Source: Circinella umbellata (lineage: Eukaryota > Mucoromycota > Mucoromycetes > Mucorales > Lichtheimiaceae). From it: a DNA stretch of 64,000 bases. A program made the position numbers and the translations under genes. Under the pieces are notes generated by a model. The model had not been told where the DNA came from, did not search any database, and saw only the letters and a program-made list of their open reading frames with translations. Shown one piece after another: positions 1 through 12,074 of the stretch (the first letter of the stretch is position 1; the number at the start of each line of letters is the position of its first letter). Where the stretch lies: NCBI GenBank assembly GCA_025093555.1, contig JAIWNF010000048.1, positions 1-64,000 of the forward strand, written 5' to 3'.

Positions 1-489
1 ATCACATTACTCTTTTATTATCTAATCATTGATTATATTATTTGGGCTGACATATTAATGATAACCACAAGAAAAATGGTATATGTAAAGAGAAAAGAAT
101 TATCATTATTCATGTAACATCTTGTAAAATAGGTAAGAGATAGAAATAAAGGAATATAATTTATAATATAGAATGAGAAAAGATTATACGTAAGAGAAAA
201 AAAGCTGTCATTTTTTGTTACTACTCTTAGTATATATATAATAATAATATAGTAAATTGATGATATGTAGCTATAAACTTTTTTATTACTACTAAAATGT
301 ATACAACATAATAATGGTATATATAAGAAAACAGGAGTTTACAAAACAAAACAAAAATATTACATAAAGAAAAAAGAAGACAGGACAAGGTCAAGTAATA
401 ATATAAATATATAGAAGTATAGTAATCACAAAAAACATGTATTATTATAATTGTATATTACAAAGTCGTCTAAACTTTTCTTAATGTTT
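1..489. other. AT-rich 3' flank, no gene seen
   Basis: Very AT-rich sequence downstream of the minus-strand chitin deacetylase. I see only A/T runs and short ATAT stretches. It probably contains the 3' UTR of that gene. Confidence 0.5.
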
Positions 490-2217
490 TTAAAAAATAC
501 GCAAGAATTTCAATGCCATTATCAAAAAGATAAATAGTTGTAATGATGGAACTAATTGACTCACGGCCATACTCGTTTGATCTTGTGCACTAGTAGAAGA
601 TTGGCCATCGGCGCCTGTTACTGAAGCACTTGCTGATGATGATGTCGAAGCATTGATAACACTTGGATTGGATTCAGTAGGATAAACCCACGAAGTTTCC
701 CAATAAGGTTGTGAAATATTCATACATTCTTGAACAGTCACTACATTGAATGTTTGTTGAAGTTCAGGTAACCACTTTTCAGCCATGGAAACAGTAGAAT
801 TATTTAATTCATGTTCCAAAACGATATGACCTTGTGCATTATCGCTACCATTCTTGCGGTTTTCAATCCAACCTTCAAAATAACCATCAACGGTAGAAGG
901 AGCCAAGTTACCACCACCATCACCAGGCATATTCCAATCATTCGAATCCTAATATAAATAGACACATATACAAATTATATTTTGTACGTAATGAGTTTTT
1001 TTTTTTTTTTTGCTTTTGAAAGGGAAAGTGTGTTTTTTTTTCTACTGACTGATTGGGGGAGGGGGGAGTGATTGGCTATTGGGTAATATAATAGGGTACT
1101 CAAATGAATCATATGTTTACCTCATCCCAAAGAACAGTACGTAATCCCATTTGCCATGCAATGGCCCGAACACGATCATCTACATCACCATAGGGTGCTA
1201 TATATAAAGAGAAAAAAATTAACAAAAAAAAAGGAGAAAAGAAAAAAAAATGATCCTTTTTTAGTAAAATAGTCTAAAAAAAAACTTTCAAATATAGTAA
1301 TCAGAAAATGTAAAAAAGCTCTTACGCCTCCAGCATTTAGGTGTAACCCCAGTTGCTTCCTTGACGGCACGGAGCGACCAATAAAGCTCAGCAACAACCA
1401 ATTCGTTTGATTGTGCGGTCATTTGAGGATGTGACCATGTATGAAGACAAATGACGTGACCATTGTTAATAGCACGTTGAGCAGCAGCAGGAAAAGTAAC
1501 TACATTGGAACCGATATACTAAATTATAAAAAAAAAATTCATTGTTGTCATGTTAATTATTAAGCTTATTTATGATTTAGAGTTAAGAGAAACAAAAGTA
1601 TATGCACAAAAGAAGAAGAAGAAGAAGAAGAAGAACACGGTGTTACGTATAGTATTATTATTAGTATTACTTACAAAAAGTGTTGCCGTTTGATTATGTT
1701 CAGCCAAGAAATTATACAAGTTAGGTTCAGCCCAAGAAGAATTACCAGTATCAGGAACATTGAATGGTCCATCATCATAAGTAAGACCCCAATCACCTAC
1801 TCTGGGACAATAATATATATCTTCAGGCAAATAGGATACTTTAGGCTTGACACAGTTGGAATCTGACCACCAACAATAAGGATCCGTAGTAGAATCATAG
1901 CCACTCATATCCAAATCACCATTCGAAAGAGCCTTTCTTACGGTAGCATTAGGAACATGACCCCAATCAATGGAATTGATAACATTTTGAATTTCAGGTG
2001 TATTAGTAGTAGGTGCACCCCATGGTTCAGGATAAGCAGTTAAATTAAGTGTTTGAGTGCTCAAAGTAGGGTCAGTATTACGACTTGTCTGATAACTTGA
2101 TGCAACCCCGGAAGGAACAGAAAATTGTGGAAGCCAGCCAGGAGATGATACAGCAAGAATGCCGGAATCTGTACTCGAAGATGCAGAAGAAGCAGATTGG
2201 GTAGTTGATGCTGACAT
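490..2217 (-). CDS. Chitin deacetylase (NodB/polysaccharide deacetylase, carbohydrate esterase 4), probably GPI-anchored
   Basis: Removes acetyl groups from nascent chitin to make chitosan, a main wall polymer of Mucoromycota. Four exons join in frame: 2217-1675, 1518-1326, 1197-1121, 948-490 (423 aa). CE4 motifs appear in order: TYDDGPF (metal/base Asp pair) near residue 147, HTWSHPQM (zinc His pair), RPPYGDVDDR split over the intron at 1198-1325, LWDEDSNDW, and a late LEHEL. A Ser/Thr-rich tail (TSSSASASV region) ends in a hydrophobic stretch after SQLVPSLQ, as expected of a GPI signal. The odd point is that the first ATG in frame (2217) is followed by MSASTTQSASS and gives no signal peptide, although the enzyme must be secreted. 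A separate leader exon is likely upstream. Family certain, N-terminus uncertain. Confidence 0.9.
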
Positions 2218-2334
2218 TATTTTTTATTATGTCTGTTTAAGGGTTCTACTTTTTTTTTTAGTATTTAAAATAAAGACGTAAGATTAAAAAGTATACTACA
2301 AGTAAAAAAAAGAGGACAAGAAATGAAAAAAAAA

Positions 2335-2427
2335 CTAATCGGTTTTCTTTTTATATTGTTGTTCCATTGCTGGGAAAAGAATTATAATTAGAAATGAGAA
2401 TAAATAGTTTTTTCTTTTGTCGTCCAT
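2335..2427 (-). other. Candidate secretory leader ORF for the chitin deacetylase
   Basis: A 30-codon minus-strand ORF begins MDDKRKNYLF, followed by a hydrophobic core (SFLIIILF) and PAM, which is signal-peptide architecture. It lies about 120 bp upstream of the first deacetylase ATG. No strong donor is visible before its TAG, and the phase to the AG acceptors near 2217 does not fit cleanly. It is offered as a candidate only. Confidence 0.3.
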
Positions 2428-5390
2428 TGAGGATATCGAGGCGTTTTTAATATTTATTTTATGCTCTTATTACTATTGAGACAAGTAATATAGATGTATC
2501 TATAAAAAAAGAGAGAGATGAGCTCTATATTATACACATTTAGAGTAACCAATAAAGCAAAATTCCTTAAAAGAAAAGAGGCTATTAATAATTAGAACAA
2601 CTCATGAGCCTTTTGTTGTTGTTGTTTATAACAATAATATTTACTCTATTATGTATCAAGGTGAACCCTCTCTTTCTCTCTTTCTTGGCAACAAATTTGT
2701 TTTAAAAAAAAATTGCATATGCCGGATTTATTTTTTCCCTTTGAAAACTTCCAAATAAGGTGAATTTATGGCGATTTTGAAGTTACACAAAGAAAGCTTG
2801 TTTTTTTTTTCTACCTTGCAAAAATTATTATTGTTATTGAGGGCATAAGATAAAAAGAAAAAAAAAACCCGTTTCGGTTATCATGCTCCGTATTGATTTT
2901 TATTTTTTTATTTTTATCACTGTTTCCGCTATTTGTTGCTCCTCCTTTTTTTTTTTAACGTGATTATGCTGTGTAATCTTTTTGATTGTAAAAAAGTTAA
3001 ATGATATGATACATATTTTGTAGCGCGCACTTTTTTTTTTATTATTATTATACTTTGCCACACCTTGTTTTTTTTTCTTCTCCTTTTTAAAAAGTCTTAT
3101 TTTTAACATAAGAACTGAGATAGCGAAATAGACGATGAAAAAAAAAATGTCACATCGTAAAACAAAAAATATGTATGTGTAACAGTTTATAAAAAGTGCT
3201 TCTTAATGTTACTGCTTTAATGGATAATATATATTGATATCTCATAATGTCGTTTATATATGATATGTCTAACTAACTAACTAATTACTATCGTCACCCC
3301 CCTTTTCTTGAACAAATGATGAATATCACTCGCATGTCTTTCCGTAAATAGGGGTGATAAATTGATGCATTATGCAAAATTAAATCTTTTGTTCCTTTTT
3401 TTTTTTCAGAGTACATTTTACTTAAAAAAAAAATACATTATTTATCTAACTACTACTATTATCATTTTCTTTTTTTTTTTGAGTACTGTTCTTATATTTT
3501 ATGATTAGTCTAAAGAAAAAGGAATCGTGATCCACATATATATTTCTTCAATTTAATAATACGGATTTTTTCAGGGGCAAAATAATCCGGGAAAGAGGGG
3601 AGAGCGCGCGCGGAGAGAAAAAAGTTCAAGGATGAACAATAATATCATTTAAGAACAATCAAGATAATATGTGTGTTCGAAAAAAAGAAAAAAAAATATA
3701 TTTTTACGCCCTATTATCTATTTCATTAATATGATTAGAAAAGATAATGATTTATTGTAGAACAAAAAAAAAAGAATTATCCTCCTTTATATTCTCCTTT
3801 TGTATCATCTTTCATTTTTGTAATTCCTCCAAATAAATGGATCGAATAACTCCATGAAATAATACATCAATTCTATCTTGCATATAACAATACGAAAAAA
3901 AAAAAGAAAGTAGAAAAATAAAAAATTGATAAATGTTTCTATTGAACTATTCAATAATCTCACCAAACTCGTCGTAACCTGATAATCTGCTTTTTATATC
4001 TTTGAACCTTTTTTGTTTTAATCCCCACTTTTTTCAACCAACGGGTTCTTGTACAACAAAGCAGACATACTTTGAGTCCAAGCTAGTTCGGACTTTCTAG
4101 GTTGATTAACCGATGCAACCTACATGTGCTTTTTTACAATAGCTTTTTTTTTTTTACAATTACATAATTATATACAAATACAATAACAGTACGTAGCAAT
4201 CAGAAAACTATATATATAATAGAGATAAAGCGGAATAAGAAATTGTGGATAAGGTTTTTTTTTTTTATTTTATTCCAATTGTGTCTAGTTGTATGTGTGT
4301 AGACATCATCTTTTTTGGTATCACATTTTATATATTTAGATAGATGAAAATTTTACTAAGATTAAATCATGGTTAAAATTCTATATTATGATTGGATAAA
4401 TTAATAAAGAATCAAAGAAAAGAAAAAAAAAAAGGCTTTACTTCTAGATGTAAAAGCAAAAAGTTAACATGAAAAGCAGATAAAAAGAGATTCTATTTAT
4501 ATTATGTTGATAACAATTGTTGTATTTCTTTGTCATTGTTTATTCTTATATTATAGACAAAAAAGGACCTGCCGTACATCATTAATAAGATGACGGCTTT
4601 TATAGATTATCATTGTTACTATTATTAAAAAAAAGAAAATCATTTTTCTTTCTTTTCTATTTAGTATTATATAAAAAAGTATCACATAGTGGTTAAATAG
4701 ATCATCTGTGTCATTAGCAATGGCTGTACAACCTTCGACAGAATTTTTTTTTGTTTTCTCTCTCTCTCTTTTCTCTCATATACTTTTGATGTATTAAACA
4801 TTTGATTCTCAAGTCATTCATATTATGCTGTGTTCTTTGTTTGTTTTTTTCATTGTTACGCTCTCTCTCCCTTTTTAAAAAATAAATAATAACTTTCCTG
4901 CTCTCCCCCCCCTCTCTTTTTTTAGAATAACTAATAACCCCTTTATAAGAATAAAACCCTCAAATGATTTGAAGTAGAAGAAGTATTTTATTGTCGCGCG
5001 GAGGTGGCGGGGAAAAATGTGTATAGAATCTAACATAATTGTAATGTGAAAGGATCAAAGAAGAAGAAGGAGAGGGGGGAGGAGGAGGAGGAGGAGGAGG
5101 AGGAGGAGAGGAATAGTGTTCTGGGATGAAGGGTAAAAAAGAAAAAAAAAACTTCATTTGATGATTATCGATTAGTGAGCGGAACAAATTATTATTATTA
5201 TTGTCTTTTATATAATGGGTGGGGTAACCATCATAAAAAAAAAAAGCACATGCCACGTTTGTTGTTGTCCATGGCAACAATACAAAAATCACCATGGTAA
5301 CAACATATGACTTGTTAATATACTAACAATAATAAATAAACATTTGATCTTTTTTTTTATTTTTTTCTTTTAATCAAATTAATGGAGTAA

Positions 5391-5447
<57 letters not shown>
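5391..5447. repeat. (ATT)n microsatellite, 19 units
   Basis: Perfect trinucleotide array running into a poly-A tract. Confidence 0.95.
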
Positions 5448-6031
5448 GAAAAAAAAAAAAAAAAGAAATACTATTTGTCTCTCTTTTTTTTTTTTTTTGC
5501 TTCACGTATTATGTACGACTTCAAGTGCTCCCCTCAAAAATCCGGAGTTGACAACCATGTACTCTTTTCCCAGGGAGAACTGTAAAGAGAGGAAGAACAA
5601 AAAAAAAAGAGAGAGAGAGAGAGATGCGTAATGTGTATATGTGGATTATGTGGTGTGAGTGGTAAAGAAATCGGAAGTCTAACCTTGTATTTCTTGGGCA
5701 ACTAGGATTTACTTTTTGTTATAAAAATGAAGTGCATATGTATATATATACAATACATTACTCTATTACTCTTATTGTATAATTGTAGAGTTTAAATAGT
5801 AATAAGTAAATGTATTGTAACGCTATAGGAAAAAAAAAATTATCGTGTGGTCTTATTGTTGGGGACTTTATTTTTTTTTTTTTTTTGTATTACACAACCG
5901 ACATAACCAAAAAAAAAAAAGTGATGTGAGCCTATCGCAATATTATTATTATTATTATTTGGTTATTTAACACAGAGAAGGAAGAGCGGGTCTGTAAACA
6001 ATTATAATAATATTAATACAAAGCGATCGCT

Positions 6032-6062
6032 GGGTAACCTTCCAAGTCAGCTTGGGTTACCC
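6032..6062. repeat. Isolated GC hairpin
   Basis: GGGTAACC pairs with GGTTACCC and CAAG with CTTG around a TCAG loop. This gives a 12-bp stem with a three-base bulge in otherwise AT-rich DNA. Confidence 0.7.
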
Positions 6063-6968
6063 GGGGCAAAATAAAATAAAATAATCATAACAATAAATCA
6101 ATCAAAACTCAAAAATAATCGCTGTTATTTTTGTAACTCATCAACATATCAACAATCAATGATCCATTAAGCATTGTTTTCATTAGAACAAATCAATGTC
6201 ACATCAAATATTCATAGCCCAAATCTGTCCTTACACACATATTTATTCACTCGCGCCCACACTCCTATATATATATAAACGCACATATGACACATTGATT
6301 ATAATAATCATATAATTTTAAACAATACAAGTTATTTTATTTATGGACAACGTTATTTAGTACTCTCTCTCTCTCTCTCTCTTTCTGTGTGTGTGTGTGT
6401 GTGTATTGTGCGTGTGTATTGTATAATTATGTGTGTGTTCAAAAAAGAACAACTTTTTTTTAATGTTTGAAAGTCAGTCTTTACTTTTACGCGAGTCCCC
6501 AGGCCACCCGCATTTTTTTTTTGTTTCCCCTTCTTGTTCCTTTCATTGAATAGCTTCGTTTTTTTTTTGTTGTATTCCAACAACTTATTATAACACTTTA
6601 GTTTCTCTTTTTCTTTCTTTTTCCTCAAAAAAAAAAAAAGAAAAAAAAAACGCATATCCCCTTTTTTTTCTTGTTTTTTTTTTCTTGTTCTTTTGTTTCT
6701 TATTCTACTTCTTCTTTAAAACCACACCTTTATATAACTTATTTTACCACCCAAAAAAAAAAGCATACATTTTTAAAACCCCCCCTCCTTCTCTTTCTCT
6801 TTAATTTTTTTTTCCCTCTCTTTTTTATATCTATAACATTGCATCTTTTTTGTCTCTCTTTCTTTCTTGAATATATTTATATATAATATATATATATATA
6901 TACATATAAACCTTTTTATCCTATCTAATCTCTTTTTTCCTTTAAATATATATATATATATATATATA

Positions 6969-8944
6969 ATGATGCATCTTGTCTCATCATCACCGGATGC
7001 GCCACTAACACCACAATCATCGGTTCGTTCATCCGTCGCAGTAGGATCCACACCGCCACCTTCTGCTACCGCATTGGAACTCCCACCGATTCTGGACCTG
7101 TCAACGAGTATGCTATCATAACTAAATTTATTAGAGTCGTGTTTTTGTGTGCGTGTGTGTGTGTGTGAAATGGATACTATTTTATTATTGTGTAGGAGAG
7201 AAAGAAAGAATATTAAAAAAAAAACAATAAAAAAAAATATTTATTAATTATTCTTATAAAAAAATAAAATAAAGGTATGCGTCCACCATCACCTTCATCA
7301 CCCAATAAAAAAGATGAACTACCATCTCATTGTGGAGATGAGCAACATCAACGACAAGAACAACAACCTTCGTCTCCATTGGTATTACAAAAACAGGCAA
7401 CACCCGCTTTTTTGGAACCTACGCCTCAACTGGATAATCATCGAAACTATGAATCGGCTTTTCGACCTCATTTATTTTCTGCTTTAAAAGAAAAATTTGA
7501 TCGACGTTCATTATCACCACCACCTAATAATTCTTCGACAACGGGTACCACTTCATTTGAAAGGCAATATCCTCGGAAATGGAAATTTTTCGCCCACAAG
7601 ATACCCTCGCTGCAGATACCCGTTCCGCGCCGATCATCTTCTTCGTCTTCATCTACTACTACTACTACTACTACTACTTCTTCACCACCTTTGCTTCAAC
7701 CAAAACAACATTTACATCATCTTCATCAACAACATCATGTTACTACAGTAACAAAAGATGACAATAATAATAATCTCAATAATAATAATCATCATATGAA
7801 TAACAGTAATAATAATAATAATAATAGAGATGATTATTCACCAATGTCACCCACAATGGCAACGGCTTCTGCTGCCGCTGCCGCTGCTGCTGTACAGCAT
7901 CATCCAGGTTCAACAGTGGCGGAATCATTTTTAAATTGTCTCCGACTTTCGTCATTGCGTAATAATAACAATACGAGTAATGAAAGTAATACCCCACCAC
8001 CTTGTTCCTTATCCTCTTCATCTTCTACAACCAATGATACAAGTTCAAGTAGTAGTAGTGATGATGAAGCTTTATTAGAAGAACAAGATGAAGCAACTCG
8101 TATGGCTGCCGAAGCACTTGCTGCTGCTTCAGCTGATGCGCATCATCGTGCGGCACAAGAAGAACACCTCGTGTCACTTGTGATGCAAAATAAGCAATCA
8201 ATGACACCTACGGGTCTTGATCATACAAAGTTTTTAACAAAAAATGCTCACATTAAAAGACCACGAAATGCTTGGATTCATGTAAGTATTTACTTTTTTT
8301 TTTTTTTTTTACTTTTTATATCATCTCCTTAATCTTCCTTTAATAGTGTTTATGTTTATATATTTATTCTTTGTTGTTGCTGTTATTATTATAAATATGT
8401 TATTTAGTTCCGATGTCATTATGGTCAAGCATTAAAAACTCAAGATCCCACTTTACGTGCAGAAGAAATTTCAAAGTAAAGTTCATATTCTTTGTTTTTT
8501 TTTTTTATTTATTTATTTTTATTTATTTAGTTTAGCCCTTTCAAAACCCACAACCACACACACACCCCTTAACTTTGTATATATACATTATAACAACAAC
8601 AACAACAACAACAACAAACTTAACAATTGTTTCTTTTGAACAGATGTGCATCACGGCGTTGGGCTCGTTTGACGGAGAAAGAAAAGAAACCATGGCATGA
8701 TTTAGCAGAACAAGAAAAAATTGCACATAAAGAAGCATTTCCAGAATATAGATATTGTCCAAAACGTCATTCATCTTCTTCTTCTTCATCATCCTCTTCT
8801 TCATTGTCGTCACCTTCACCTACAACGACATTACTTTACCATGATACAACAACAGTAGTCGAGGCACATGTTGCGGAAGGTCAATCCGGTTGTGGTGACA
8901 CCAGCGGTCACCGGTACAAGAAAGCCAGACGGCGGACCAAGTAA
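6969..8944 (+). CDS. HMG-box transcription factor (MATA_HMG/Ste11-like)
   Basis: DNA-bending HMG-box protein, presumably a nuclear regulator. Exons 6969-7107, 7275-8281, 8408-8475 and 8644-8944 join in frame to 504 aa. The N-terminal 370 residues are Ser/Pro/Asn/Gln-rich with poly-S, poly-T, poly-N and poly-A tracts. The HMG box (about 372-447) is split over three exons: HIKRPRNAWIH, then FRCHYGQALKTQDPTLRAEE, then RRWARLTEKEKKPW and KEAFPEYRYCPKR. A poly-Ser stretch and a basic tail (KKARRRTK) follow. The P-R/P-N-A-[WF]-I start and [FY]P-x-Y-x-Y-x-P end are typical of fungal MAT/Ste11-type boxes. The usual sex-locus neighbours (triose-phosphate transporter, RNA helicase) are not nearby, so a mating-type role is not supported. 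Confidence 0.88.
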
Positions 8945-9038
8945 ATCACCAAAAAAAAAAAAAAAAAATGCAAGCTAACCATTATACATATTTGTACAAA
9001 ATTTTTTATAACAATTTCCTCTTCTCTCTCCCCCCCCT

Positions 9039-9076
<38 letters not shown>

Positions 9077-9617
9077 CAACCAACCAACCAACCAACCAAT
9101 CCCCCCCCCAAAAAAAAAAAGTTCAAGATGATGAGAAAGCGTTTAATGATGGAAAAAAAAAATTGGGGTAAAAATAAGAATAATGTTTTACGGTGATGAA
9201 TATTATTAAGTCAAAAAAAGATATCAAAAGCTTCAAAAACGACTTGAAGAGATCTTTTTCCCTTTCTCAAAAAAAAAAACGATTTCTCATCATCTAATAT
9301 TCAACACACAATACATTTCATTTTACAATTTCTTTTTTTTCTTGCAAAAACACACAATACACCAGCACAGCACAACAACACTTCACACATACACTTTTTT
9401 TTTTACATATACACACACACAAATCACTACACTACAACTTTTTCTTTCTCTTCTTCTTTTTTTTTTATACCAATTCTTTTGTAATTCCTCTCTTATTTAA
9501 TCAGTTAGAAGGAGGATTTTCTGTTTCTTTTTTCTTTTCTTTTTCTTGTTGTTTGGGTTTTTTCTTTTCTTTTCAATTTCAATTTCTCTTTTTTTATTTA
9601 ATGCACACACAATTTGC

Positions 9618-9648
<31 letters not shown>

Positions 9649-12074
9649 CTTTCATGTACTTCAAAAAAAAAAAAAACAAATGAACACAATAATTTTTTTT
9701 TTCTCCATTAACTTCTCCTTATTTTTTTATTTTTGCCACGCAAAAAAAAATAATGACACGCGATCCTTATACTATTGTCACACGACCGCCAAAAAAAAAA
9801 GAGTGAGAGGAGGAGGAGGAGGAGGGGGGATAATAATAATAATAATAGAAAGATGCATCTTTTTTTTTTTTGCTCCGCCTTCAAACTATAACCTCCCTGA
9901 AATAAGAAAAAAAGCTTTTTGCAAAAAGAATTCATCTATTCAAGTTTTGTAAAATGATAAGGATTATTAGATCCTTGAAAATATAACGTAAAAAAATGGT
10001 TCATCAAAAACCTCCCCCCCCTTTCTATCACTTCTCCTCCTCCTCCTCCCCCGAGTTTGGGATGGCGAATTTTCTTGAATGATCCTCTTGAACAAAAAAA
10101 AAAAAAATCGGATCGAACAATCCGTAAATCCCCCTCTCTCCCCCCCCCTTTTTCCGTGTTCGTTAAAACTCTTTATAACCACATCAACATAAACTAAAAA
10201 TATTATTTTTTTTTAATTATGAATCGTAATTTTATATATACAAACAATAATAAGTGATTATTATTATTATTATCAAATAATATATTAAATGTAACAACAA
10301 AGCAATGATTTCATTATTATTATTATTGTTGTTATGGCAACCCACATGGTTGTTTACATTGTGTTTATAATAAACTTAACGACTAAATCCATGACAGCTC
10401 CGATCATCGCCCACACACACACACACACAATGAGCTGTTTTTTTTTTTTGGTTCCGATGTCAAAATTCTTTATTGTTAATATCAGGCGATTTACATGATG
10501 GGTGGGGGAGGATCTTATTGTTATTATTCTTTTTATATAAAACGAAATTCATTATCAAAATAAATCGAATACATAATTTTTTTTAATGAAATAATCAACA
10601 TATTTCTTTTTTTGTTTCTATGACAACACTTTAATTTTATGATTTATAATCATTGATAAAAAAAAAAAAAAAAATTGGGATAGTACGTACACTGATACGA
10701 AATTATTTTTCATTATTAAGAATTTTTTTTTTTTTTTGGATGATGATACGGAAAGTACAACAACAACAACAACAACAAAAAAAGTGTGCTACAAGTTGTA
10801 CAAAAACCAAGGATGTGGATGAACTGGTTTATTGTTGATACTATAATAAATATGTCTTCTATTGAATATCCATTTTCAGCTCCCCCCCCTCTCTCTCTTT
10901 CTCCCTTTCTCCTTTTCCTCTCCTCTCCTCTCCTCCCCCCACAGATTTATAATAGTATCAATGTGAAAAAGAAAGTATTAGACTTTATTATTATGTTAAA
11001 AGAAAAGCTTTATTATGCAAAGAAAATTGGGTTCAATTTTTTTGGGTGAATGATGGAAAATTGACTAAACGTACGTATTAACTCATTTCCAATCATTTCA
11101 TAAAAGAACGAGGTAAGCAGTTGCAGTTTTCAGAACCTTAAAAAGTATGTTCATCCGACAGTCGACTTTAACAATACCTAAAAAAAAAGTCTATTCTGTA
11201 AATAGTAAATAATAATATAATGGTTACCTGTAAAAAAAAAGTTGTTATAACGTTTTAGTTCAACAAACTTGTTTTGTGGTTTGACAAAAAAAAAAGTCGT
11301 CTTCTTTTCACTCTTATATATAAGTTTTCATAAACGAGTTTTTTTTTATCAGTCTCATCAACAAGGTATATATATATAGTGATGTTTGCCTGGAACTTAA
11401 ATACGTACTGTCTTTTTCTATTAGTTTTTATTATATTAAACATGTGAGATGTGACATGATTGCATTATACTAACTGAGTTCTTATATATTTGTACAACGA
11501 ATTAAGGTATCAATAAATTTTGAGCACAGACTTTTTCTGAAGATCTACCTATACCTTAAGATCTAGACACATTATATATGTATATCATTTACAACATGAT
11601 CAAGATGGGAATCAGATGTATGTGGTAATACAATATATCATCAAGTATTTTATTGTACGACTTTCTCCTTCCTCCCTCGCCCTCCCCCCCCCCTTTAAAA
11701 TAAAGTATCACACATGAATTTGAATAAAATCAAACATGATTGTTGTTTGTTGATATACCATAGATAGAAAATAGATAGACATAAAAAATGAGTGGGGTTT
11801 GCATAAATAGTTATTTATCCAATTAAATGATGAACTAACATTACTATTGTTCTTAGGTAATATAAATTCCCCTGATAGATTTGACATGAATTCACTCTTC
11901 AAAGTTATATATCTTTTTTTTCCCCATTTAAATGTACACACATCATATATAATTCAATCATTTGTTTTTTCTTTTTATTATAACATAAACGACTTTTTTT
12001 TTTATAAATAATTCAAGGATATATTCAGGAAAACTCAAATGAATTTTTAATGGGGGGAATAAGGACTTTATTTT
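8945..12074. other. 3.1-kb gene-free stretch
   Basis: Low-complexity DNA between the converging HMG-box and UBR7-like genes. It contains (CA)n at 9040-9074 followed by (CCAA)n to 9099, T/A homopolymers, GGA/TCC runs near 9810 and 10030, and another CA tract near 10412. No open frame has codon use or motifs that convince me. Confidence 0.5.
9040..9099. repeat. (CA)n then (CCAA)n compound microsatellite
   Basis: About 17 CA units followed directly by five to six CCAA units. Confidence 0.9.

Larger units (their letters stand above)
2428..6968. other. 4.5-kb gene-free stretch with microsatellites
   Basis: Dominated by A/T homopolymers and simple repeats. ORFs here are poly-K, poly-P or poly-F readings of homopolymers, not genes. 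It contains the (ATT)n array at 5391-5447, a GC hairpin at 6032-6062 and the CT/GT tract near 6361-6405. The last few hundred bases are the promoter side of the HMG-box gene. I see no tRNA and no conserved ORF. Confidence 0.5.

Noticed and set aside
4960..5295. 111-aa minus-strand ORF with poly-Pro
   Set aside because: It is the translation of GGA/AAA repeats, with no conserved segment or gene context.
5446..5631. 61-aa ORF with a signal-peptide-like start
   Set aside because: The lysine start comes from poly-A after the ATT microsatellite and the end from AGAG repeats; the hydrophobic part is poly-T.
9497..9952. Overlapping ORFs rich in Lys/Phe
   Set aside because: Homopolymer artefacts on both strands.
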